Part shown: positions 33,695 to 42,718 of the stretch, one piece after another | How positions within the stretch are numbered: the stretch's first letter is position 1 | Layout: each line of letters begins with the position of its first letter | From: Azophilus sp965215035 | GTDB lineage: Bacteria > Pseudomonadota > Gammaproteobacteria > Pseudomonadales > Azotimanducaceae | Reading direction: 5' to 3' | NCBI GenBank assembly: GCA_965215035.1 | Contig: OZ244040.1 | Span: 3,658,001-3,722,000, forward strand | DNA: 64,000 nucleotides | Program-made: the position numbers and the translations under genes | Notes under the pieces: generated by a model | Told to the model about the DNA's origin: nothing | Seen by the model: the letters and a program-made list of their open reading frames with translations, nothing else | The model's database searches: none

Positions 33695-34921
33695 GTGCGC
33701 ATCAGCCTATTTCCCATATCACCCCTATTGATCGCTATTTCGTTGCTCGCCGCCTGCGGGCAAAAGCAAGCGACGCCGCCCCCGGCCACACCGGACAACT
33801 TTGCGGACAACTTTCGGCTGATGCTGGAGACGGCCACGCCAGGTGCCCTTATCGAAGTGCCGGAAGGCACTTTCCATTTCCAGCGCGGCCTGACCCTGAG
33901 AATGGACGGGGTAACCATCCGCGGAGGCGGCGCGGATAAGTCCATCTTGAACTTCAAGGGCCAGATAGCCGGTGCCGAGGGCCTGCATGTCACTGGCAAT
34001 GACTTCACTATCGAGAACCTCGCCATCGAGGACACCATCGGCGACGCCCTGAAAATCCAAGGCGGGCGCAACATCACCGTGCGCGGGGTGCGCACCGAGT
34101 GGACCGGCGGACCAAGCACCGACAACGGTGCCTACGGCATCTATCCAGTGCAGACGGAAAACACCCTGGTGGAGGCTTGCGTGGCCATCGGCGCTTCGGA
34201 TGCCGGCATCTATGTGGGCCAATCCCGCAACGTCATCGTCAAGAACAGCCGCACGGAGCACAACGTGGCCGGCATCGAGATCGAGAACACCGTCGGCGCG
34301 GACGTGTTCAACAACATCGCCGCCAACAACACCGGCGGCATCCTGGTGTTCAACATGCCGGACCTGCCCGCGCCCGGCCACAGCACCCGAGTCTTCAACA
34401 ATCGGGTGCTGAACAACAACACAGCCAACTTCGGCGCCCCTGGAACGGCGGTGGCCGGCGTGCCGGCGGGCACCGGCATTCTGATCAACGCCAACGACCG
34501 GGTGGAGGTGTTCGACAACGAGATTGGCAACAACCAAACCGCCAACGTGCTGATTTCAAGCTATTTCAGCGCCAGCCATTCACCCGAGGGGGAGGTTTGG
34601 GAGCACTTCGACCCCTACCCGGAAACCATCCTGATCCAAGGCAACGCCTTCAGCGGCGGCGGCAACGCCCCCGACCACGAGGCGCTGGGCGCAGTGCGGA
34701 CGGCGCTGTACGGATCCGCAGGCAGCTTGCCGGACATCGTCTGGGACGGCATGGTCCACCCCGAGCGCGCCAATCCAGAGCACGCCATCTGCGTAGACAA
34801 CGCGCCCGCGAAGTTGCTGAACATCGATGGGGCCAACGGCTACGCCAACCCGGGCGTGGACATGGCCCAACATGCCTGCGCCCACCCGCGGCTCGCCCCC
34901 GTAGCGCTGGCTGGGCCCTAG
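33695..34921 (+). CDS. Parallel beta-helix repeat lipoprotein (TIGR03805-like)
   Basis: A 408-residue predicted lipoprotein: signal peptide ISLLAAC with lipobox Cys, then a right-handed parallel beta-helix of about 12 coils (GVTIRGGGADKS, NFTIENLAIEDTIGDALKI, NITVRGVRTEWTGG, NVIVKNSRTEHNVAGIEIENT). Proteins of this type sit next to a diheme cytochrome of the SO2930 family, exactly as here (11 bp gap), and the pair is conserved but of unknown function. The fold is used by polysaccharide lyases and carbohydrate-binding proteins, but no catalytic residues can be assigned. The start is GTG at 33695, following a CGGAGAG site. Confidence 0.85.
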   Translation: MRISLFPISPLLIAISLLAACGQKQATPPPATPDNFADNFRLMLETATPGALIEVPEGTFHFQRGLTLRMDGVTIRGGGADKSILNFKGQIAGAEGLHVTGNDFTIENLAIEDTIGDALKIQGGRNITVRGVRTEWTGGPSTDNGAYGIYPVQTENTLVEACVAIGASDAGIYVGQSRNVIVKNSRTEHNVAGIEIENTVGADVFNNIAANNTGGILVFNMPDLPAPGHSTRVFNNRVLNNNTANFGAPGTAVAGVPAGTGILINANDRVEVFDNEIGNNQTANVLISSYFSASHSPEGEVWEHFDPYPETILIQGNAFSGGGNAPDHEALGAVRTALYGSAGSLPDIVWDGMVHPERANPEHAICVDNAPAKLLNIDGANGYANPGVDMAQHACAHPRLAPVALAGP

Positions 34922-34932
34922 CCGGGGCGCCG

Positions 34933-36249
34933 ATGCCACCCCTGGCGGCGCGGGCCCGTATACGGCGTCGTGCGCGGCGCAACATTGCGGCAGGTGCCCT
35001 GCCGCTGGCATTGGCCTTGGCAAGCGCCTGCGCCCCAACACCTGAGGTACGCGGCTTCGCGGCGGGCGAGTATCCGCAGCGCCTGTCCGATTGGGGCCTT
35101 ATCCAGCGGCATGGGAACCGCCTGCTGCTGGGCGGGGGCGTCGTTCCCTATGACGTGAACACGCCCCTATTCTCCGACTACGCCCTGAAGCTGCGCACAG
35201 TCTGGATGCCCGCCGGCAGCCGCGCCCAGTATGCCGATGATGCGGCCTACACCTTTCCCCCGGGCACCCTGATCTCCAAGACGTTCTTCTACCCGCTGAC
35301 CGACGGCCTAGCCCAAGCGCGGGAGGGCTGGGATGGCGACCTGGGCAAGCTGGACCTTGCGCGGACCCAACTGATGGAGACGCGGTTGCTCGTGCGCCAC
35401 GAGCAGGGCTGGGACGCACTTGCCTACCAATGGCGCGGCGACGAGGCCTGGCTGGACATCACCGGCAGCCTCATGCCACTGCAACTGGCCCAGGACGGCA
35501 CCGTGCGGAAGACGCACTACATTGTGCCGAGCCGCGGCGAATGCGCCCGCTGCCACGCCACCGGCGCAGCCGGTGCCGAGGTGCTGCCCATCGGCACTAC
35601 CACGCGGCAACTGAACAGGGGCTACGGGAACGGTTCGGAAAACCAGATCGAGGCTTGGCGGCGGCGCGGCTGGCTGGACGATGCGCCGCCCCCTTCCCAC
35701 TGGGCGCAGAACGCCAACTGGAGTGAACCGGGGACGCCGGGTGCACAAACGGACCACCTAGAGCATCTGGCCCGCTCCTATCTGGACGCCAACTGCGGCC
35801 ACTGCCACAACCCACTAGGCCCGGCGAACAGCACCGGGTTGTGGCTGCATCGGAACACCACCTCCCCGCGCCGCCTAGGCCTGTGCAAACCGCCCATAGC
35901 CGCAGGCCAGGGCACGGGCGGGCACAGTCACTCCATCACGCCCGGCGCTCCGGACCTTTCCATTTTGGCGTTTCGCATGGCCACCACCGACCCCGCCGCC
36001 CGGATGCCGGAGCTCGGACGCACCCTGGTGCATCAACAAGGCCTGGCCGTGGTCTCCGACTGGATTGCCTCCCTGCCCGGCGAATGCAATGCGTCGGGGC
36101 GGGGCGTTGCAACGCCTCAGCTACGACAGCAGCTTGATGGCGGCGACGATCAAACCGATGGTCGCTACGCCTTGGCCGACCATCCACTTGATCAGCCGCA
36201 TCTCCAACTGCGCCATGTCGTCCCTGAGCGCCCCCTTGAACTCCGCTAA
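34933..36249 (+). CDS. Diheme c-type cytochrome, SO2930/TIGR03806-like
   Basis: A 438-residue exported cytochrome. A basic start and hydrophobic segment (AAGALPLALALASACA) suggest a lipoprotein signal. Two heme sites are present: ECARCHA near residue 200 and NCGHCHNPLG near residue 285. The conserved LSDWGLIQ, VNTPLFSDYALKLR, SKTFFYPL and HSITPGAPDLSIL segments mark this family. Its partner is the beta-helix lipoprotein upstream. The last 43 codons overlap the convergent small gene and look non-conserved (QLDGGDDQTDGRYALADHP), so the stop may have been lost at an earlier GECNASG position. Electron transfer in the periplasm is likely; the electron donor is unknown. Confidence 0.87.
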   Translation: MPPLAARARIRRRARRNIAAGALPLALALASACAPTPEVRGFAAGEYPQRLSDWGLIQRHGNRLLLGGGVVPYDVNTPLFSDYALKLRTVWMPAGSRAQYADDAAYTFPPGTLISKTFFYPLTDGLAQAREGWDGDLGKLDLARTQLMETRLLVRHEQGWDALAYQWRGDEAWLDITGSLMPLQLAQDGTVRKTHYIVPSRGECARCHATGAAGAEVLPIGTTTRQLNRGYGNGSENQIEAWRRRGWLDDAPPPSHWAQNANWSEPGTPGAQTDHLEHLARSYLDANCGHCHNPLGPANSTGLWLHRNTTSPRRLGLCKPPIAAGQGTGGHSHSITPGAPDLSILAFRMATTDPAARMPELGRTLVHQQGLAVVSDWIASLPGECNASGRGVATPQLRQQLDGGDDQTDGRYALADHPLDQPHLQLRHVVPERPLELR

Positions 36250-36378
36250 GTCGACCTTGGTCACCAGGTTGGCCTGGCCGCCGCGCAACGCCGCAGCGTG
36301 GGCTTCCGCCTGATCGCGGTCAATGCCCGCCTCGCGCAGCCCGCGGGCGATTCGCAGCCTGTCAACGGATTCGGCCAT
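36121..36378 (-). CDS. Small coiled-coil protein with C-terminal membrane helix (DUF1640-like)
   Basis: An 85-residue protein. The middle is a heptad-like coiled coil (EAHAAALRGGQANLVTKVDL, AEFKGALRDDMAQLEMRLIK) and the end is one membrane helix (WMVGQGVATIGLIVAAIKLL). This is the layout of bacterial DUF1640/CCDC90-like proteins. ATG at 36378 gives the natural start (MAESVDRLRIA). Its 3' half lies antisense to the extended tail of the cytochrome gene. Confidence 0.6.
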   Translation of the reverse strand: MAESVDRLRIARGLREAGIDRDQAEAHAAALRGGQANLVTKVDLAEFKGALRDDMAQLEMRLIKWMVGQGVATIGLIVAAIKLLS

Positions 36379-36641
36379 GATGTCAGGATAGCAACCCCGA
36401 ACAAGCAAAGCCCGGCCAGCCGCCGGCACCCCTGACCGAAGGCGGCGATGCCCTAGCCAAACGAGAAAAATGCTCACCTGCCAAGTGAGCCGCCGGAAAA
36501 CCTGTTTTCGCATGCAAGCCTTGATGGTGCCCGCCCTTCCAGCGTGTCAGCCCGTGCCTTATCGGGGGATTAGGGCACCTACCGCCATTCCGCCGGTTTG
36601 CGGTATGGTCTGATTACTGCTTCTCCGTCGCGGGGATTTCG

Positions 36642-37253
36642 ATGAGCCAGTACTTCCTCATGCACCCCTCGCACCCGCAGCCCCGGCTGCTGCGGCGCGC
36701 CGCCGAGATCATTCAGGCGGGCGGGCTGGTAGTCTACCCCACAGACACCACCTACGCCCTTGGCTGCCACATCGGCGACAAGGCGGCCCTCGAGCGCATA
36801 CGACGCATACGCAGGCTCGACAAGCAGCATCACTTTACGTTGACCTGCCGGGATCTATCCGAGGTATCCCTGTACGCACGGGTGGACAACGCCAACTACC
36901 GGGTACTGCGCCGCCTTACGCCCGGCCCCTTCACCTTCCTGCTGCCGGCAAGCCGGGAGGTGCCGCGTCGCCTGGTGCACTCTAAGCGCAGGACGATCGG
37001 GCTACGCGTACCGGCCAATCCCATCGCCAGGCGGCTGCTGGAATCCCTCGGTCAACCGATGATGACGACCACGATGCGCCTGCCCGGCCACGACACCGCG
37101 CTCACGGCCGCGGACGACATCCGCGAGCTACTGGAGAAGACGATAGACCTCGTTATCGACGGCGGTCACTGTGGTGTTGTGCCGACCACCGTCGTCGATC
37201 TCACCGGCGAGCAGCCGTTGGTGACGAGGCAGGGGCTCGGCGTGCTCGATTGA
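36642..37253 (+). CDS. YciO/Sua5-YrdC-family protein (threonylcarbamoyl-AMP synthase-like)
   Basis: A 203-residue member of the Sua5/YciO/YrdC superfamily. Signatures: GGLVVYPTDTTYALGCHIGD (residues 29-48), RIRRIRRLDKQHHFTLTCRD, RLTPGPFTFLLPAS and IGLRVPANPIARRLL. The short form with YciO-like KQHHFTL is distinct from true TsaC, so it may not be the essential t6A enzyme; YciO has been shown in E. coli to have some activity of the same kind. It stands alone, 70 bp upstream of the cold-shock gene. Confidence 0.87.
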   Translation: MSQYFLMHPSHPQPRLLRRAAEIIQAGGLVVYPTDTTYALGCHIGDKAALERIRRIRRLDKQHHFTLTCRDLSEVSLYARVDNANYRVLRRLTPGPFTFLLPASREVPRRLVHSKRRTIGLRVPANPIARRLLESLGQPMMTTTMRLPGHDTALTAADDIRELLEKTIDLVIDGGHCGVVPTTVVDLTGEQPLVTRQGLGVLD

Positions 37254-37322
37254 CCCGGCGCACCCGCGCACATGATAGAATTCGCTGTTCTGTCGTCCTA
37301 GCATGTTTTTGGGACTTGCATC

Positions 37323-37760
37323 ATGCGTACCTACCTGATCGTCTCGGCCAGCGCTCTTCTGCTCGCCGCACTTGTCACCCAACTGTCAACGCGGCTGTTC
37401 CCCGAAGCCGACCTCGCTCTTCTGCTGGCGGTATTCCTCGCTCTCCTGGTCAATGGACTGTTCGTCGCCCGCACGGTCGATAGCGGGGGCGCGGGACGCG
37501 GGCGCAGGCGGAACAGGCAACGCGGCGGGGCATCCCGGCCTGTCGGCAAGCTGGAGGAAGGTACTGTCAAGTGGTTCAATCGCACCAAGGGCTTCGGTTT
37601 CATCATCCGGCAGTCCGGAGAGGAGATTTTCGTCCACCAGCACCACATCCAGCCCGGCGAGGGCGACCGCCGGCCCAGGCTGCGCGACGGACAGAAGGTC
37701 AGGTTCCGGGTCGCCAAGCGGGAAAAAGGGCTGCAGGCGGAACAGGTAGCCCCGATCTAG
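37323..37760 (+). CDS. Membrane-anchored cold-shock domain protein
   Basis: A 145-residue two-part protein. Residues 1-50 form two hydrophobic helices (YLIVSASALLLAALVTQL, LALLLAVFLALLVNGLFVA). A basic linker (GRGRRRNRQRGGASR) leads to a complete cold-shock domain at about 78-145 with GTVKWFNRTKGFGFI and GEEIFVHQHHI, the RNP1/RNP2 nucleic-acid-binding motifs. Ordinary CspA proteins lack membrane helices; this architecture would hold an RNA-binding domain at the inner membrane. It is a single gene between yciO-like and argS. Confidence 0.9.
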   Translation: MRTYLIVSASALLLAALVTQLSTRLFPEADLALLLAVFLALLVNGLFVARTVDSGGAGRGRRRNRQRGGASRPVGKLEEGTVKWFNRTKGFGFIIRQSGEEIFVHQHHIQPGEGDRRPRLRDGQKVRFRVAKREKGLQAEQVAPI

Positions 37761-37988
37761 CCCGCATATCGCACCAAGCCGCTTATCGAGCCCGCGCCTC
37801 TTGTTCGCCTCCTCCCGATTGCCTGCATGTTGGCGAAGGTTGTTCCGGGCACAAATCGCCCCGGCCGTGCCCTCGCCTATGTTTTGCCCTTGTGCGGGGT
37901 TATCGCAGCCCTCGGTGCAATATGCGGGCTACTCGGCATATTGCGCCGTGCCGCTCGTCGTGCCCGCGAATTCTGTTCGTTTCCCGTC

Positions 37989-39695
37989 ATGAATCCCCGC
38001 GGCGTGCTTTCGGCGCGGGTCGGCCAGGCGCTTGCCGCGTGCGGCACCCCGGCACCCCCGCTGGTGCATACCGCCTCGAAACCCGAATTCGGCCACTATC
38101 AGGCCGATGGTGTCATGGCCGCAGCAAGGCGGTACAAAACCAACCCTCGCGCACTTGCCCAACGGGTACTGGCGGTACTTGAAGCGGATGACATCGCCGA
38201 ATCCATAGAAGCCGCGGGGCCCGGTTTCCTAAACATATGCTTGAAAGACACCTTTCTCGCCACACACCTAGAGGTCAACGCGCCCCTGTGCGAGCCGGCC
38301 GCCGAGCCGGAACGGGTGGTGGTCGACTATTCAAGCCCAAATCTCGCGAAGGAGATGCATGTCGGGCACCTGCGCAGTACGATCATCGGCGACGCCGTGG
38401 CCCGCATCCTAGAAGCGCTCGGCCACCAGGTCATCCGCCAGAATCACGTAGGCGACTGGGGCACCCAGTTCGGTATGTTGCTCGCGCACCTGCACCAGAC
38501 CGGCGGCGACCCTGGCGCACTGGCCGATCTGGAGGACTTCTACCGCGCCGCCAAGTCCCGCTTCGATACGGATGCCGAATTCGCAGAGCAGAGCCGCGCC
38601 ATGGTCGTTTCGCTACAGGGCGGCGATGCCCAGGCGCGTGCCCGGTGGCGACAGTTCATCGAGGTCTCCCTCGACCATTGCCAGCAACTGTACAACCGCC
38701 TGGATACCAGCCTGACCCGGGCCGATGTCATGGCCGAAAGCGCCTACAACGACGAGCTGCCGGCAGTCATCGCGGCGCTCGATCAGCAAGGCCTGCTTAC
38801 CGAATCCGAGGGCGCTCAGTGCGTGTTTCTGCCGGAATCGGGGAGCGGACAGGCTGGGAGCGGGCAGGCGGTCATCGTACAGAAATCGGACGGCGGCTAC
38901 CTGTACGCGACGACCGACCTAGCCGCCATTCGCCACCGCGCCGAACAGCATGCCGCCGACCGCGTTCTCTACTTTACCGACAGCCGCCAGGCGCAGCACT
39001 TCCGCCAGGTATTCGCGGTTGCCGACGCGGCGGGCTTCAAACCGGCGGCCATGCGTCTTGAGCACATGCCTTTCGGCAATATGTTGGGCCCCGACGGCAG
39101 GCCGTTCCGAACCCGGGAGGGCGGTGTCGTCAAGCTGACCGAGCTGCTTGACGAAGCCGAGGCGCGCGCTTTGGCGGAGGTGACCCGCAGAAACCCCGAT
39201 CTGGGTGCCGAAGAGTGCGCCGCAATCGCTCGAACGGTCGGTGTCGGCGCCGTTAAGTACGCCGACCTTTCCAAGAACCGTACCAGTGACTACCTGTTCG
39301 ATTGGGATCGCATGCTGGCCTTCGACGGCAATACGGCACCCTATTTGCAGTACGCCTATGCCCGCATTCAAAGCCTGTTCCGGCGGGGTACCGTGGCACC
39401 GGCTTCGCTCCAAGGCGCGGCCATGCCGACCGTACCAGCCGAACGGGCCCTGGCGGTGGTTCTGGTTCGATTCGAGGAAGTTCTGCAACAGGTCGCAGCA
39501 GCGGGCCAGCCCCATGTGCTGTGCGCCTACCTCTATGAGCTGGCTACGAAATTTACCGGATTCTACGAGCAGTGCCCGATTCTAGATGCGGCGGCGGGGC
39601 AACGGGAGAACCGCCTACGGTTCGCCCAGCGCACCGCCCGAACACTGCGGGCGGGTCTCAACCTGTTGGGTATCCAGACGGTTGAACGCATGTAG
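37989..39695 (+). CDS. argS: Arginyl-tRNA synthetase
   Basis: A class I synthetase that charges tRNA-Arg. The 568-residue product has the N-terminal Add-1 domain, the ATP site SSPNLAKEMHVGHLRSTIIG (HVGH as the HIGH motif, residues about 113-132) and a degenerate KMSKS region (REGGVVKLTELLDEA), which is normal for many ArgS. It ends with the anticodon-binding helical domain and the family ending LNLLGIQTVERM. I use ATG at 37989; an earlier in-frame ATG at 37827 adds unrelated sequence. A 15-bp tandem duplication (GSGQA GSGQA) sits in the middle of the gene near residue 295. Degenerate copies of its 3' end lie downstream. Confidence 0.95.
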   Translation: MNPRGVLSARVGQALAACGTPAPPLVHTASKPEFGHYQADGVMAAARRYKTNPRALAQRVLAVLEADDIAESIEAAGPGFLNICLKDTFLATHLEVNAPLCEPAAEPERVVVDYSSPNLAKEMHVGHLRSTIIGDAVARILEALGHQVIRQNHVGDWGTQFGMLLAHLHQTGGDPGALADLEDFYRAAKSRFDTDAEFAEQSRAMVVSLQGGDAQARARWRQFIEVSLDHCQQLYNRLDTSLTRADVMAESAYNDELPAVIAALDQQGLLTESEGAQCVFLPESGSGQAGSGQAVIVQKSDGGYLYATTDLAAIRHRAEQHAADRVLYFTDSRQAQHFRQVFAVADAAGFKPAAMRLEHMPFGNMLGPDGRPFRTREGGVVKLTELLDEAEARALAEVTRRNPDLGAEECAAIARTVGVGAVKYADLSKNRTSDYLFDWDRMLAFDGNTAPYLQYAYARIQSLFRRGTVAPASLQGAAMPTVPAERALAVVLVRFEEVLQQVAAAGQPHVLCAYLYELATKFTGFYEQCPILDAAAGQRENRLRFAQRTARTLRAGLNLLGIQTVERM

Positions 39696-39708
39696 GCCGT
39701 TGCATACT

Positions 39709-39820
39709 GGTTCCCCACCTCATTTCCGGCATCGCTCAAGTTCGACATCCAGATCGGCGATATGCTCCGCCTCGTGACCAGCGGTTCCCCACCCCATTTC
39801 CGGCCTCGTCCCAGCTCGAC
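39709..39820 (+). repeat. Paired 38-bp direct repeat downstream of argS
   Basis: Copies at 39709-39746 and 39783-39820 (offset 74 bp) share GGTTCCCCACC, CATTTCCGGC and a trailing CTCGAC/TTCGAC. The DNA just after copy 1 (AAGTTCGACATCCAGAT...GATATG) reads LKFDIQIGDM and resembles the argS end LNLLGIQTVERM, so the tandem block probably derives from the argS 3' end. Together the block fills 39696-39830; the rest up to 40022 shows nothing recognisable. Confidence 0.75.
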
Positions 39821-40022
39821 CGCTGGCGTGGGCGGGCCAGTGCACGTTGCGGCCGTTAGGTGTGCCTGACCCGGACCAGGCAACCGAAGATCGACCGAGC
39901 CAGGATCAAGGCCGCCGAAGGTCTGGACGGCAAGTTCGTGGCGCAAGGCAACGACGATACCCTGAGCGCCGGGGACGAGCCGACCATGATCGAAGTTCGC
40001 TTTGAGTGATAGGAGCAGGCGG

Positions 40023-41201
40023 GTGAAAGTATGCATCGTCGGCGGCGGGCCTTGCGGGATGTTCCTCGCGATTCTGTTGAAATCCCGGGGCACCGCGGAT
40101 GACATTCTGGTTCTTGAGCAGAATCCCAGAAACGCAACCTACGGCTTCGGCGTCAGCCTGGCCCGGTCGGCGATCGACAAGCTGAACGAAGCGGCACCCA
40201 GGACCATGCGGGCAATCGAGGCACGGATGTATCCCATCGCCAGCCAGGTAATCGAGAATTGCAGCGGCGCATTTACCCTAGAGTACACTAGGCCGAGCGG
40301 CGCCATCACGCGGCTCGATCTGCTGCAGGTACTTGAACGGCGCTGTGCGGAGCTCGGTATCGACGTGCGGCACGACGGGCGCATCGATCGCCTCGACGCT
40401 TTCGATGGCTATGATCTCATCGTCGGTGCCGACGGTGCCAACTCGACGGTGCGCGCACTCGGCGAACGGGAATTCGGCACCCGCCGGGACACACGCGGCA
40501 ACTACTTCGTCTGGTACGGCTGCAAGCACCCGAAGCAGGAGTCCGGCCTACGCTTCAGGCGTTACCGGGGCAGTGCCATCATGACTCACTACTACGCCTA
40601 CACGCCCGAGATGTGGACCTTCGTCGGCGAACTCGACGCACAGAGCTGGCACGACCTGGGCATGGATCGGATGACCGACGCCGAGCGTAAGGCGCTCTGC
40701 GAGGCGGCCTTCGATGACCTGCTGGAAGGTCGGCCGCTTATCGAGAATAAGTCGAACTGGCACCGGTTCGAGGCGGTTGTGAACGAGCGTTGGTCGGTGG
40801 GGAACCGGGTGCTGATCGGCGACGCACTGTATAGGGCGCACTATTCTATCGGCTCGGGCACGCGGCTTGCGATGGAAGACGCGCTCGGCCTTGCCAACGC
40901 GCTCGACGAGTCACCGCATGACATTCCCGCCGCGCTGGCGGAGTTTGAAAAACAGGGCAAGCCGAGAAAGCAGAAACTGATGCGCGCCGGCAAACTGAGC
41001 TACGAGTGGTACGAGCGGTTTCCCGAGAAACTGGACATGCCCGTGCTCGATTTCATTCTCGACTTCATGAACCGCACCGGGCGCATGCCCCCGGAGCGTT
41101 TGCGCAGTTTCGCCCCCAATTTGCTAGAGGCTTGTCGCAATAATCTTGACCCGCACGGCAACCTCATCCGCGAGCAAGCAGCTCAAGGTGGTTCAAGATA
41201 G
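40023..41201 (+). CDS. FAD-dependent monooxygenase, salicylyl-CoA 5-hydroxylase-like
   Basis: A 392-residue group A flavin monooxygenase. FAD-binding motifs: VKVCIVGGGPCGMFLAILL (residues 1-19), the DG-type stretch YDLIVGADGANSTVRAL (about 136) and the late GD motif VLIGDALYRAHYSIGSGTRL. The NATYGFGVSLA segment resembles the flavin domain of salicylyl-CoA 5-hydroxylase and similar CoA-ester hydroxylases rather than the UbiH group, but without the acyltransferase domain. The start is GTG at 40023, seven bases after AGGAG. The substrate may be an aromatic CoA ester or free acid. Its 3' end is repeated downstream. Confidence 0.87.
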   Translation: MKVCIVGGGPCGMFLAILLKSRGTADDILVLEQNPRNATYGFGVSLARSAIDKLNEAAPRTMRAIEARMYPIASQVIENCSGAFTLEYTRPSGAITRLDLLQVLERRCAELGIDVRHDGRIDRLDAFDGYDLIVGADGANSTVRALGEREFGTRRDTRGNYFVWYGCKHPKQESGLRFRRYRGSAIMTHYYAYTPEMWTFVGELDAQSWHDLGMDRMTDAERKALCEAAFDDLLEGRPLIENKSNWHRFEAVVNERWSVGNRVLIGDALYRAHYSIGSGTRLAMEDALGLANALDESPHDIPAALAEFEKQGKPRKQKLMRAGKLSYEWYERFPEKLDMPVLDFILDFMNRTGRMPPERLRSFAPNLLEACRNNLDPHGNLIREQAAQGGSR

Positions 41202-41372
41202 GGGAACTACCAGCAATCCTAGCCAAGGCCTTTGCACAGAACATCGCTAGGCGTCCGGTCGGTAGCGAACTCACCAGCCATCTGTAGCCAATTAGTGGCC
41301 GCCGGGGGACGCGGTCGCCGTTGTGGAACTGGCGGGTAGCGAACTCATCGGCCATCTGTGGCCAACGATTGA
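41197..41372 (+). repeat. Triple degenerate repeat over the FAD-monooxygenase stop codon
   Basis: GGTAGCGAACTCA..CCATCTGT.GCCAA occurs at 41261 and 41335 (offset 74 bp). A weaker copy starting at 41197 (GATAGGGGAACTACCAGC, then TAGCCAA) spans the TAG stop codon at 41199-41201, offset 64 bp from the next. The gap 41202-41515 otherwise holds no gene. Confidence 0.7.
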
Positions 41373-41515
41373 GCCGTTGATATGCGGGGCAATGTTCGCG
41401 CATGGCGCTGGCGATGTGCTAGGCGAGCACGGGGGAAAGGGCAATCCCAATCTAGGGCCTTCCCTATCGATGTCGATGGTAACCCGCGTGCCGGGCAGGA
41501 ATTGCGGGCGGCGCT

Positions 41516-42718
41516 CTAGGCCCTGGCGAGCTTTGGCACAGTGTAGGACTTCAACTCCCCAACGAAGTCCCGCAACACCTGAATTCCGGTTGCCTCCGCA
41601 TCCCGACACCACTGGCGCAGCGCGCGCAGCATGTCGTCGGCATCGCCGCCCCGTTGTATCCAGATCGCCTGTAGCCGCAACCGCAGCTCGTAGATCGCTC
41701 CGATGGTTTGGCTCGCCTGCACCGCCTGGTCGATCCGGCGTCTGCCGGATTCGTCCACAAGGCCCTCGTGACGGCAGAGCGCCTTGCGGGCGGCACGCAA
41801 CAACCGGCCGGTGGCCTGGTCAACCCTGGCACATTCCTGCTCGATCAACGGCCGCACCACATCGTTCTTGTACTTGGCCATGAGGCGGAAGCGATCGTTC
41901 AGCACCGCCCAGGCCGTGTCCATATCCAGCGTCGTCTTGCCCGGCGCCTTCGCCGCAACTGGCCCCGTGCTCCTAGGCCGTGCCAGGCCCAACGCCTGGA
42001 ACAACCGTATCCACATCCAACCGGCATCGAATTCCCACCATTTCTGTGACAAGCGGGCGGAGTTCGGATAGGTGTGGTGGTTGTTGTGCAGTTCTTCGCC
42101 GCCGATCAGGATGCCCCAGGGCACCATGTTGGTGCTGGCATCGGGTGACTCGAAGTTGCGGTATCCCCAATAGTGGCCCACGCCGTTGATCACCCCGGCG
42201 CCAAGCAGGGGAATCCAAAGCATCTGCACCGCCCACACAGTCAGCCCGATCATGCCGAAGAGCGCAATGTCGATGGCGGCCATTAGCCCAACGCCCAGCA
42301 TCTCGTGCTTGGAATAGAGATTGCGTTCCAACCAGTCGTCGGGGCAGCCCGCACCATAGCGCTCCAGGGTAGCGGCGTCCCTGGCTGCGGCGCGGTAAGC
42401 CTCTGTGCCTCTCCAGAGTACGTTGCCGATGCCGAGCACCCTGGGGCTGTGGGGGTCGTCCTCGGTCTCTGTGGCCGCATGGTGCTTGCGATGAATCGCC
42501 GTCCACTCCCGGGTGATCATGCCGGTCGTCAGCCAGGACCAGAAACGGAAGAAGTGTTGCAGTGCCGGGTGCAGATCTAAGGAGCGGTGCGCCGAGTACC
42601 GGTGCAGATACACGGTTACGGTAATAATCGTGATGTGGGTTACCACCAACACATACAGAACGATACCCCAGGCGGACAGACCCCAAAGACCGTTACCAAG
42701 CCAGTCCACTACGCCCAT
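41516..42718 (-). CDS. Membrane acyl-CoA/acyl-lipid desaturase
   Basis: A 400-residue di-iron desaturase. The three histidine boxes are HRYSAHRS (about 39), HRKHHAATETEDDPHSP (about 76) and EELHNNHHTYPNS (about 210), with hydrophobic pairs between them (IVLYVLVVTHITIITVTVYL, IDIALFGMIGLTVWAVQMLW). It introduces a double bond in fatty acyl chains, for membrane fluidity. The C-terminal 150 residues form an added helical region (LDMDTAWAVLNDRFRLM... QECARVDQATGRLL) beyond the usual desaturase end, common in gammaproteobacterial members. No operon neighbours. Confidence 0.93.
   Translation of the reverse strand: MGVVDWLGNGLWGLSAWGIVLYVLVVTHITIITVTVYLHRYSAHRSLDLHPALQHFFRFWSWLTTGMITREWTAIHRKHHAATETEDDPHSPRVLGIGNVLWRGTEAYRAAARDAATLERYGAGCPDDWLERNLYSKHEMLGVGLMAAIDIALFGMIGLTVWAVQMLWIPLLGAGVINGVGHYWGYRNFESPDASTNMVPWGILIGGEELHNNHHTYPNSARLSQKWWEFDAGWMWIRLFQALGLARPRSTGPVAAKAPGKTTLDMDTAWAVLNDRFRLMAKYKNDVVRPLIEQECARVDQATGRLLRAARKALCRHEGLVDESGRRRIDQAVQASQTIGAIYELRLRLQAIWIQRGGDADDMLRALRQWCRDAEATGIQVLRDFVGELKSYTVPKLARA

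Noticed and set aside
37827..37988. N-terminal extension of ArgS
   Set aside because: The added residues are hydrophobic and unrelated to ArgS; ATG at 37989 gives the family start.
39080..39170. Missing KMSKS motif as a sign of an inactive ArgS
   Set aside because: Many functional ArgS enzymes lack a canonical KMSKS; the rest of the enzyme is intact.
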